The notes under the pieces are model-generated. The model had not been told where the DNA came from. It ran no database searches and saw nothing but the letters and a program-made list of their open reading frames with translations. From Methylococcaceae bacterium (lineage in GTDB: Bacteria; Pseudomonadota; Gammaproteobacteria; Methylococcales; Methylococcaceae): a DNA stretch of 13,701 nt. This document shows, piece by piece, positions 8,103-13,701 of this stretch; within the stretch, counting starts at the first letter, position 1; every line of letters begins with the position of its first letter. A program made the position numbers and the translations under genes. The DNA lies in contig VEPB01000240.1 in the NCBI GenBank assembly GCA_012026715.1, positions 1 through 13,701 of the forward strand, given 5' to 3'.

Positions 8103-8111
8103 ATCTTAGCA
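8103..8111 (-). promoter_or_regulatory. Candidate extended -10 promoter of yadGH
   Basis: On the minus strand this reads TGCTAAGAT, a TAAGAT hexamer with a TGn extension. A start near 8096 would leave about 32 bases before the yadG ATG. The -35 is poor. Confidence 0.35.
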
Positions 8112-8152
8112 GACCTGGCCCTCGCCCCCATCACCCAGACCGCAGTCACGCC

Positions 8153-9649
8153 GTGTACGAACAAGCCCCGGAAATCGTTGCCGCCATCGATCTAGGTTCC
8201 AACAGCTTCCACATGGTGGTGGCCCATTTGCGCAAGGGCGAGCTGGTCATCGTCGACCGCTTGCGGGAAATGGTGCGGCTGGCGGCCGGCTTGACCCCCG
8301 CCAAGCATTTGTCGGTGGAAGCCCAGCAAAAAGCCATCGACTGTCTTCAGCGGTTCGGCCAAAGGCTCAAGGACATGCCCCCTGGAAGCGTCAGAGCGGT
8401 GGGCACCAACACCCTGCGGGTGGCGCGCAACGCAAACCAGTTCCTGCAGCTGGCGGAAGCCGCCCTGGGCCATCCCATCGAAGTTATCGCCGGCATCGAG
8501 GAAGCCCGGCTGATCTATGCCGGCGTCGCCCACAGCCTGGCCACCGACGGCAAGCGCCGCATGGTGATGGACATCGGCGGCGGCAGCACCGAATACATCA
8601 TCGGCGTCGACATGGCGCCGCTGCGCAAGGAAAGCCTGCACATGGGCTGCGTCACCCTCAGTCTGCAGCATTTCCCCGACGGCAAGATCACCCCCAAGCG
8701 TTTCAAGCGGGCGGTCATCGCCGCCCAGATGGAACTGGAGCCGATGCAGAAGCATTACCGCGCCGGCCAATGGGATGAGGCGGTGGGGGCGTCCGGCACC
8801 CTCCGCACGGTGGAGAAGCTGCTGTTGAGCAGCGGCTGGAGCAAGGCCGGCATCACGCCGGAAGGGCTCAATCGGCTGGTGGACGCGCTGTTGTCCGCCG
8901 GCCACAGCGACAAGCTGGCACTACCGGAGTTGAGCGTGGAGCGCAAGCCCATTCTGCCGGGAGGCATCGCCATCCTGGCAGCCACCTTCAAGAGCCTCAC
9001 CATCCAGCACATGCGGGTGGCCGACGGCGCGTTGCGGGAAGGCCTGCTGCATGATCTGCTGGGTCGCATCAACCATCAGGACATCCGCGACCGCACGGTC
9101 ACCGCCATGGCCACCCGCTACCACGTGGACTTGGAACACGCCGCCCGCATCAAGGCCACCGCACGAGGATTGCTGGCCCAGGTCGGCAAGCCTCCCTGCG
9201 GCAAGGTGGAAAATGCCGACCAGTGGCTGGACTGGGCCGCCGACCTGCACGAGATCGGCATCGACATTGCTCACAGCAGCTACCACAAGCACAGTGGCTA
9301 TATCATCGAGAACGCCGATCTGCCCGGCTTTTCCCGCCAGGACCAACTGCTGCTGGCGACGCTGGTGCGGGCGCACCGCCGCAAGTTTCCGGTGAAGTTG
9401 TTCCGAGAACTGGCCGCGCCGTGGAACGGGGCCGCCAAATCCCTGGCCCTGGTATTGCGGTTGGCAGTGTTGCTGAACCGCAGCCGCCAGGCCGAACCGA
9501 CTCCCCTCATCGATCTGACCCTCACGCCCAACTGCATTCAGCTCCGTTTCCCTCCCGACTGGCTCAACGATCATCCGCTGACGGCAGCGGACCTGGAGCA
9601 GGAAACCGGCTACCTGCAGGGTGCCGACATTGCCTTGGTCTACGGCTGA
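8153..9649 (+). CDS. ppx: Exopolyphosphatase, Ppx/GppA family
   Basis: A 498-residue cytoplasmic phosphatase that removes terminal phosphates from polyphosphate; E. coli Ppx has 513 residues. The actin-like ATPase fold is shown by the first phosphate-binding motif AIDLGSNSFHM (11-21), the second, MDIGGGSTEYIIG (139-151), and the acidic catalytic region GIEEARLIY (114-122). The C-terminal HD-like domain includes LHEIGIDIAHSSYHKHSGY and DLPGFSRQDQ, then RAHRRK, typical of full-length Ppx rather than the short Ppx1 type. GppA (pppGpp phosphatase) is the main alternative; the length and C-terminal motifs fit Ppx. The start is GTG 8153, because no ATG precedes the conserved N-terminus in this frame back to a TAA at 8078; it has no visible ribosome-binding site. 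No polyphosphate kinase gene is adjacent. Confidence 0.92.
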   Translation: MYEQAPEIVAAIDLGSNSFHMVVAHLRKGELVIVDRLREMVRLAAGLTPAKHLSVEAQQKAIDCLQRFGQRLKDMPPGSVRAVGTNTLRVARNANQFLQLAEAALGHPIEVIAGIEEARLIYAGVAHSLATDGKRRMVMDIGGGSTEYIIGVDMAPLRKESLHMGCVTLSLQHFPDGKITPKRFKRAVIAAQMELEPMQKHYRAGQWDEAVGASGTLRTVEKLLLSSGWSKAGITPEGLNRLVDALLSAGHSDKLALPELSVERKPILPGGIAILAATFKSLTIQHMRVADGALREGLLHDLLGRINHQDIRDRTVTAMATRYHVDLEHAARIKATARGLLAQVGKPPCGKVENADQWLDWAADLHEIGIDIAHSSYHKHSGYIIENADLPGFSRQDQLLLATLVRAHRRKFPVKLFRELAAPWNGAAKSLALVLRLAVLLNRSRQAEPTPLIDLTLTPNCIQLRFPPDWLNDHPLTAADLEQETGYLQGADIALVYG

Positions 9650-9667
9650 GCGGCGATTGTTCGTGAT

Positions 9668-9695
9668 CCGCCGGGCATCATAATCGGCGGGTTTT
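9668..9695 (+). terminator. Rho-independent terminator of ppx
   Basis: CCGCCG (9668-9673) pairs perfectly with CGGCGG (9685-9690) around an 11-base loop, followed by G and four T residues. It starts 19 bases after the ppx stop. Confidence 0.65.
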
Positions 9696-9731
9696 GGCCA
9701 TCTCCCAAGCCAAGTCATTGGCCAGGCGACC

Positions 9732-9750
9732 ATCCCGAAACGTTTGGGAT
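9732..9750. promoter_or_regulatory. Operator-like near-palindrome
   Basis: ATCCC-G-AAAC|GTTTGGGAT: two 9-base arms that match perfectly apart from one inserted G. There is no loop, so it is more likely a protein-binding site on DNA than an RNA hairpin. It ends 7 bases before TTGACA. Confidence 0.35.
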
Positions 9751-9959
9751 TTCCGGCTTGACAGCGCATCGAACTTCTACAAACTACCGCTTGTCCTAAA
9801 TAGGAACTTTTGTCATTTTTCGCCCGGTCGTGGGACGCGATCGTCGGAGCGAGGCTAAATGCCTTGCGGAAATTGCCGGTATGACCCCAGCAAGTGAAAC
9901 GAAAACCTTGGCAGAGGTGAACTGCGAACCCGTGGGGCGGTTGTCGTTGCAACCGAGGC

Positions 9960-9989
9960 TTGCGGGCGAGCGATCAAATCATCTTTTAT
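9960..9989 (+). promoter_or_regulatory. Candidate promoter of the HTH/coiled-coil gene
   Basis: TTGCGG, 18 bases, then TTTTAT: 4 of 6 matches in each hexamer. A start near 9996 would leave a leader of about 19 bases to ATG 10015, which has no Shine-Dalgarno sequence. Confidence 0.25.
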
Positions 9990-10014
9990 CAGACTGTGAT
10001 CCGTCATTTTTACC

Positions 10015-10491
10015 ATGTCCCACGGCGCATTACCCATTGAGCAGCTTGCGCAGATCGCCAAAGAATACCTGGATCGCGGAGAGGACCTGGATGCGATCGC
10101 CGAGCGGATGAAGATTCCCAAATTCAAGTTGATGTACGTGTTGGATCAGGCGGGGATAACGCTTCCCGCCGTCAAGGCCGGCAATAACGGTAACGGCAAC
10201 GGCAACGGAAAAGACAAGCCGGCGGGAGGCCGAATACTCGGGATGCGGCGATCGGCGATCAAACGGCTGGAGAGCCGATCCGGAAACGGCCAAACCGCCG
10301 AAATCGCCAAGCTCGAGGCGGAGGAGCCGGACGAGTTGCAGACATTACGGGCGGAAAATGCGGAATTGAGCAGACAGATCGAGCTGTTAAACAAGACGGT
10401 GCTCGGTTTTGCCGAGGCCTTGGCGGATCGCCTGAAGCAGGACGCCGACGAGGTCGGCAATCTCATCAAATCGATCCGCAAGAAGCGGTAA
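10015..10491 (+). CDS. Hypothetical protein with HTH-like N-terminus and leucine-zipper coiled coil
   Basis: A 158-residue protein of no family I recognise. Residues 8-48 read like a small helix-turn-helix unit; LDAIAERMKIPKFKLMYVL (25-43) is the likely turn and second helix. Residues 56-66 are an Asn-Gly linker (NGNGNGNG), followed by a basic patch (RRSAIKR, 78-84). Residues 108-136 form a near-ideal heptad: a positions are Leu108, Asn115, Ile122, Val129 and Leu136; d positions are Leu111, Leu118, Leu125 and Phe132. The central Asn at an a position is what GCN4-type dimeric zippers use to set parallel pairing. The C-terminus is basic (KSIRKKR). A dimeric DNA-binding protein is a reasonable inference; a structural or polar protein is possible. 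Start ATG 10015 is the first ATG of the frame. Coding potential is good. Confidence 0.7.
   Translation: MSHGALPIEQLAQIAKEYLDRGEDLDAIAERMKIPKFKLMYVLDQAGITLPAVKAGNNGNGNGNGKDKPAGGRILGMRRSAIKRLESRSGNGQTAEIAKLEAEEPDELQTLRAENAELSRQIELLNKTVLGFAEALADRLKQDADEVGNLIKSIRKKR
10186..10211 (+). repeat. AAC-GGN hexamer microrepeat in the linker
   Basis: Four consecutive AAC-GGN units encode the Asn-Gly linker. The 6-base unit keeps the frame, so copy-number change would alter only linker length. Confidence 0.6.
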
Positions 10492-10692
10492 CGGCCCCAT
10501 CGAAAACAGCGAGCGCCTGAGGCCTCATCCCCGTCGCTTCTCCCACGCGAGTAAGGGTAAAAACCGCTGGCGGCATTTCCTTTCCCCGTTGTCGTCACGG
10601 CAGTCACGCAACGGTGGCAATGTCCTGATTTCCCTCCCCAGCACCAGTATTCAGTCGTTGCGAGCGGCTGGATAACTCCCGTTCTCATTTTC

Positions 10693-10714
10693 TCGGCTCA
10701 GGTCGACGAGCCGA
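10693..10714. repeat. Perfect 7-bp inverted repeat (hairpin)
   Basis: TCGGCTC and GAGCCGA flank an 8-base loop that itself contains GTCGAC. No T run follows on either strand, so it is not a terminator. It could be part of an RNA ending at the terminator at 10909. Confidence 0.4.
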
Positions 10715-10884
10715 CTGTCGAAAAATTAAACACTGTCGCAAGCAAAATCCAAACGGCAAATTAGCAGGTGCTGATCGACCTGTTGCGGAGGGCTATCTCC
10801 AGTGGTGACGCTGGCGGACGACATTTTTGCCGGGTTTTGGATGTCCTTCGCTGAGTCCCGCGATTTTCCAACCAACCGCAGTGT

Positions 10885-10909
10885 TCGGGTAAGAAGTACC
10901 CGATTTTTT
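10885..10909 (+). terminator. Orphan rho-independent terminator
   Basis: TCGGGTA and TACCCGA form a perfect 7-bp stem around the 5-base loop AGAAG, followed directly by six T residues. This is the best intrinsic terminator in the window, yet it lies almost 400 bases beyond the nearest upstream stop codon (10491). It therefore ends either a long 3' extension or a separate small RNA. Confidence 0.65.
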
Positions 10910-11097
10910 CCATAAGTATTCAGAGGGAACTGCCGTAAGGGACATAAGTAGGTCGAATGATCTCCTAATCGATTGACCAACGTGAAAAAAGCCCGGAAGG
11001 CCAAGTCTCACCTCCATCTCTTCCTCTCGTCTGACCTGCCTGGGCTTAATCGATGGAAACATCAGATAAATCATCGTGGTGAGGCTTATTTGGCGGC

Positions 11098-11137
11098 TGA
11101 TTGATCGGTGGCGATCAAATCACGGTGAATTCCGTGA
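11098..11137. repeat. Two tandem, overlapping inverted repeats
   Basis: TGATTGATCG (11098-11107) pairs with CGATCAAATCA (11112-11122) with one bulged A around a 4-base loop. TCACGG (11120-11125) pairs with CCGTGA (11132-11137). The two share three bases, so as RNA they would compete or stack. Confidence 0.5.
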
Positions 11138-11141
11138 AATT

Positions 11142-11162
11142 GAGAAAGGTTCTCTCTTTTTT
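11142..11162 (+). terminator. Possible terminator after the tandem hairpins
   Basis: GAGAA and TTCTC form a 5-bp stem with a 3-base loop, followed by TC and six T residues. The stem is short and AT-rich, so termination alone is doubtful; together with the two hairpins just upstream it may mark the end of a small RNA. Confidence 0.35.
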
Positions 11163-11325
11163 GGTCGGGCTTGTAAAGACTGCTTTACGGCGTGTTGCTG
11201 GATGAGAAACAAATGCATCAAGGCGAGGCTGACGAGGTCGCTCGCACTGTCGTGGACCGGCAACACATTATTAAGAACAACATGTTACAGATTTGTTGGC
11301 GGCGAGGCCGTCTTGAGAGTGGTGG

Positions 11326-11343
11326 TTGGCACAGAGATTGACA
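11326..11343 (+). promoter_or_regulatory. Sigma-54-like element overlapping a perfect TTGACA
   Basis: TTGGCAC, 5 bases, then TTGA matches the sigma-54 pattern TGGCACG-N4-TTGC in spacing and in nearly every base, but the usually essential C of the -12 GC is A. The same bases give a perfect sigma-70 -35, TTGACA (11338-11343), although the -10 at 17-18 bases (CGATGA or GATGAC) is weak. Either way it would transcribe the multicopper oxidase gene with a leader of about 185-205 bases. Confidence 0.35.
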
Positions 11344-11462
11344 TAGGGCTCCCATCGTCACGATGACAGGGATTGATGAGGGAAACGGCAACCGAGTGAA
11401 GCCGCTTTAGGCGGGTACGAAAGTTGGGGCCAGTGCAGTGGCCGATGGAATTGTCGGGTGAC

Positions 11463-11552
11463 GTCCGGGCGAAGGGCCCGGAAACGAAAAAGGACTCGGC
11501 GGAGATGTGCAGATCGCCACCGAGTTCACCCAATGTCAACACTACTGGTGAA
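11463..11552 (+). promoter_or_regulatory. Structured mRNA leader with possible ribosome-site sequestration
   Basis: Three elements occur in succession. A 7-bp stem TCCGGGC/GCCCGGA with loop GAAGG spans 11464-11482. After an A-rich linker, ACTC-GGC-(bulge)-GAT pairs with ATC-GCC-(bulge)-GAGT (11494-11525). Then TTCACC (11525-11530) pairs perfectly with GGTGAA (11547-11552). GGTGA is the only ribosome-binding-like sequence before ATG 11558, so this last stem would hide it. The second and third stems share T11525, so they could influence each other. It matches no riboswitch class I can recall. Upstream, GGCCA/TGGCC (11428-11443) adds another hairpin. Confidence 0.4.
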
Positions 11553-11557
11553 ACCAT

Positions 11558-13701
11558 ATGACAAAAAAGACAGCACTTTCGACGGCCGTCAGCATCGCAC
11601 TGGGTACCGTCGCCACCATCGGTGGCTTCAACCTGGCGCATGCGGGTGTCGGTTATGGCGTGACGACCGACCCTGGATTTACCACGGCGGGAAATCCGGC
11701 TTATCCGGACTATACCATGCCGACTTTTTACGCCAACAGCGAACTGCCGAAGGTCGTGAATGGCGCGGTGACCGGCGGTCTTCACAAGTTCGTCGATACC
11801 CTGGCGCCGTTGGGCTGTGGGACCACCAATAATCTCGGTCAGTGCATTCCGATCGCTGTGCCTAACACGGCGTATCAGGTCAACGGCGCGGACCCGTTTC
11901 CCGGTGCCGACTACTACGAAATCGGCATCGTGGAGTACCGCGAACAGATGCACAGTGACTTGCCCGCCGCGGGTACGTTGTTGCGCGGTTACGTCCAGTT
12001 GGTTCCTGCTGGAACCAGCGGTGCTGTTGCCCTGACCGAAGCTGACGGCGCGCCGCTGACGCGCATTATCAACGGCGTTCCCACGCAACTCTACGGTGCC
12101 ACCAAGCCCCACTACCTCGGCCCCATCATCGTCGCCACCAAAGGCGTGCCGGTGCGCGTCAAGTACACCAACTTGCTCCCGATTGGCGCAGCCACGAATG
12201 CCGCCGGAACTGGGCCTGTGGTCAGTGGTCCAGTCACTGGTCCAGATGGAGCTGTATATAACAAGGTCAGCGATTTCAAGCGCAACGGCGACCTGTTCAT
12301 TCCAACGGACACGACCCTGACCGGTGCCGGTCTGGGTCCGGATGGCGCCACCTGGTATCAGCAGAACCGCGCCGAGCTCCACCTGCACGGCGGTTTGACA
12401 CCCTGGATCTCCGACGGCACCCCCCACCAGTGGACCGTTCCGTTGAATGATCCAATCTCTCTAAGGACAACTCCTGCGGACGATATTTCCGGGCCGACCG
12501 GAATCGCCGGAGCCAACGTGGCCAACATCTACGGCGTCGGCGCCAGCTTCGTCAACGTGCCCGACATGGCCGATCCGGGCCAGGGCTCCGGCACCCTGTA
12601 CTGGACCAACGACCAGTCCGCCCGGTTGATGTTCTACCACGATCACGTTTCGGGCATTACCCGGTTGAATGTGTACGTGGGTGAAGCTGCCGGCTATGTG
12701 CTGACCGACAACGTCGAAAATGCCCTGTTGAACGGCGATGCCACACTGGGCATCAACCAGGCGCTGCCTGGCGGCGTGCTCGATCAGATTCCTCTGGTCA
12801 TCCAGGACAAGACCTTCGTCCCCTCCGACATCGCGATGCAGGACGCCAAGTGGGACACCACCGCTTGGGGCCAAACCGGCGACCTGTGGTTCCCCCACGT
12901 TTATGAAACCAACCAGGATCCGGCTTCTGCCGACGGCACCAACCCGGTGGGTCGCTGGGACTGGGGTCCGTGGTTCTGGCCGGTGTTCAACGCCCAGTTC
13001 GGCCTGCCCTCCGGCGAATACGGTGACGTGACCACCACCCCGGAAGCCTTCATGGACACCCCGGTGGTGAACGGCACCGCCTATCCGTCCCTGACCGTCG
13101 AGCCCAAGGCCTATCGTTTCCGCGTCCTCAACGCCGCCAACGACCGCATGGTCAACCTGGGCCTGTATGTGGCCGAGCCGCTGTCCATCGGCGTAGCCGA
13201 TCCGGGCCCAGGCGGCTATGTCGATCCACGTGTTGTAATCAGTGGAGGTGGTGGTAGCGGGGCTACTGCTGATGCTCTGATGGGACTTCAGTCCATCACT
13301 TTTGCGGACGGTACTAACACCTATACCGTACCCCCGCCGGTCGCCATTTCGGCACCGCCAGCGGGTGGTATTCAGGCGACGGCAATCGCGGTATTGCAGC
13401 AGACGGCAATCAACCAGCCCGTGGCGCTCAAGGAAATCCTGATTACCAATCCTGGCGACGGCTACACGACCCCTCCGCAGATCACGGTTACGGCCAATTC
13501 GGTTGACGCAACCAGCACCGCAAAAACGACCATCTCTGCTTCCGCAACCGTAGGCTTGGCGGGAATCAAGGTTACTAACGCCGGTAATTATGGTCAGTCA
13601 GGCACAACGGCCCCGACCATCACGATTACCGAAGGTCCCAACGGTCCGACTCTTCCTGTCGTCGCCGTCGCTTCGGTCAACACCGAAGTCAAGATGGTGC
13701 C
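11558..13701 (+). CDS. Secreted multicopper oxidase with repeat insertion (3' end beyond window)
   Basis: 714 codons without a stop. A Sec signal peptide is clear: two lysines (3-4), a hydrophobic core, and AHA before Gly30. Copper-ligand motif 1 is HLHGG (His275, His277) followed by TPWISDG; motif 2 is YHDH (His361, His363). Together these form half of the type 2/type 3 copper site of CotA- and MofA-like oxidases. The remaining motifs (HPxHxH and HCHxxxH) must lie past the window. The second cupredoxin domain begins properly (YRFRVLNAANDR, from 519) but is interrupted at about 542 by tandem repeats. The protein should oxidise a substrate such as a metal ion or phenol in the periplasm or outside the cell; which one cannot be told. 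A low-complexity Gly/Pro/Val segment (about 208-235) may be another insertion. Start ATG 11558 has only GGTGA as ribosome site. The family is secure; the substrate is unknown. Confidence 0.9.
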   Translation, partial: MTKKTALSTAVSIALGTVATIGGFNLAHAGVGYGVTTDPGFTTAGNPAYPDYTMPTFYANSELPKVVNGAVTGGLHKFVDTLAPLGCGTTNNLGQCIPIAVPNTAYQVNGADPFPGADYYEIGIVEYREQMHSDLPAAGTLLRGYVQLVPAGTSGAVALTEADGAPLTRIINGVPTQLYGATKPHYLGPIIVATKGVPVRVKYTNLLPIGAATNAAGTGPVVSGPVTGPDGAVYNKVSDFKRNGDLFIPTDTTLTGAGLGPDGATWYQQNRAELHLHGGLTPWISDGTPHQWTVPLNDPISLRTTPADDISGPTGIAGANVANIYGVGASFVNVPDMADPGQGSGTLYWTNDQSARLMFYHDHVSGITRLNVYVGEAAGYVLTDNVENALLNGDATLGINQALPGGVLDQIPLVIQDKTFVPSDIAMQDAKWDTTAWGQTGDLWFPHVYETNQDPASADGTNPVGRWDWGPWFWPVFNAQFGLPSGEYGDVTTTPEAFMDTPVVNGTAYPSLTVEPKAYRFRVLNAANDRMVNLGLYVAEPLSIGVADPGPGGYVDPRVVISGGGGSGATADALMGLQSITFADGTNTYTVPPPVAISAPPAGGIQATAIAVLQQTAINQPVALKEILITNPGDGYTTPPQITVTANSVDATSTAKTTISASATVGLAGIKVTNAGNYGQSGTTAPTITITEGPNGPTLPVVAVASVNTEVKMV
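13181..13701 (+). repeat. Four tandem degenerate protein repeats inside the multicopper oxidase
   Basis: Residues 542-576, 577-623, 624-666 and 667 to the window edge align as repeats. Each has a leucine start, an I/V strand, a G-x-x-Y or G-Y turn, a proline, a second I/V strand and an Ala/Thr-rich strand. Examples are ITNPGDGYTTPPQITVT and VTNAGNYGQSGTTAPTITIT. They look like the beta-rich GY-P repeats found in large bacterial surface proteins. Three counted 60-base rows here are 52-58% GC, against 67% in a row just upstream, suggesting a separate origin. Confidence 0.65.

Larger units (their letters stand above)
9650..10014. other. Regulatory gap between ppx and the coiled-coil protein gene
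   Basis: After the ppx terminator this stretch holds two copies of TTGGCCA 24 bases apart (9694-9700, 9718-9724), a bulged near-palindrome (9732-9750), a perfect TTGACA (9758-9763) with no convincing -10 at 15-18 bases, an inverted repeat TCCTA-AA-TAGGA (9794-9805), and a candidate promoter close to the next gene. No coding region is convincing. Confidence 0.5.
10492..11557. other. 1.07-kb gene-poor, structure-rich intergenic region
   Basis: No convincing coding sequence is present. Three 60-base rows I counted (from 10741, 10861 and 10921) are 42-52% GC, against 67-75% in sampled coding rows nearby. From the left it holds the palindrome TGAGGCCTCA (10518-10527), a 7-bp hairpin (10693-10714), an intrinsic terminator (10885-10909), tandem hairpins (11098-11137), a hairpin with a T run (11142-11162), a perfect 6-bp hairpin GTAAAG/CTTTAC (11173-11188), a promoter-like element (11326-11343), an operator-like CATCGT-C-ACGATG (11353-11365), and the structured leader of the multicopper oxidase gene. 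Two overlapping minus-strand frames (10726-11004 and 10793-11074) exist but match no family. Confidence 0.6.

Noticed and set aside
8921..9952. 343-codon minus-strand frame opposite ppx
   Set aside because: It is antisense to conserved Ppx motifs, crosses the ppx terminator and has no family resemblance.
9830..10111. 93-codon plus-strand frame before and into the HTH/coiled-coil gene
   Set aside because: It overlaps that gene in another frame, has no ribosome site and matches no family.
10986..11046. Inverted repeat AAGCCC...GGGCTT with six T on the minus strand, considered as a minus-strand terminator
   Set aside because: The arms are about 50 bases apart and the inner sequence does not pair well; no minus-strand gene upstream needs it.
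11341..11557. Known riboswitch classes (c-di-GMP-I, cobalamin, TPP, fluoride, SAH) considered for the oxidase leader
   Set aside because: None of the conserved core sequences I can recall are present; only generic hairpins are shared.
11285..12427. 380-codon minus-strand frame over the oxidase start and leader
   Set aside because: It is antisense to a well-supported secreted oxidase, and no recognisable domain is present.

Overview
The window looks like a chromosomal segment of a GC-rich gammaproteobacterium. YadG, YadH and Ppx closely resemble their enterobacterial relatives. The partial formate-tetrahydrofolate ligase and the exported multicopper oxidase would fit a methylotroph or methanotroph of the Methylococcales type. 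That placement is inference; no ribosomal or methane-oxidation gene is present to confirm it. No tRNA, rRNA, CRISPR array or intact mobile element was seen.

Layout. Bases 1-419 (minus) hold the 5' part of fhs, a one-carbon gene. A 472-base divergent gap follows, then one very large signalling gene (892-5490, plus). It joins CheB methylesterase, CheR methyltransferase, a heptad-repeat coiled coil, PAS domains, GGDEF and EAL in one cytoplasmic chain of about 1530 residues. Next is a small exported, histidine-rich protein of the 17 kDa surface-antigen type (5656-6336, plus). It converges on a translationally coupled ABC exporter pair, yadG-yadH (8064 to 6362, minus). Divergent from yadG is ppx, exopolyphosphatase (8153-9649, plus), which ends in a hairpin with a T run. 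A 365-base regulatory gap with near-palindromes leads to a 158-residue protein with a helix-turn-helix-like N-terminus, an Asn-Gly linker and a leucine-zipper coiled coil (10015-10491, plus).

Bases 10492-11557 carry no convincing gene but hold many structured elements: an orphan intrinsic terminator, tandem hairpins, a second hairpin with a T run, a sigma-54-like element overlapping a perfect TTGACA, and a hairpin-rich leader. That leader ends in an inverted repeat that could hide the ribosome-binding site of the last gene. The last gene (11558 to the window end, plus) is a secreted multicopper oxidase. Its second cupredoxin domain is interrupted by at least four tandem repeats of about 35-48 residues.

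The genes do not form one pathway. The clearest themes are one-carbon metabolism, c-di-GMP and chemotaxis-type signalling, envelope and export functions, polyphosphate turnover, and an exported copper enzyme with an elaborate upstream region. The strongest candidates for something undescribed are the repeat-interrupted oxidase with its leader, and the structured intergenic region before it.
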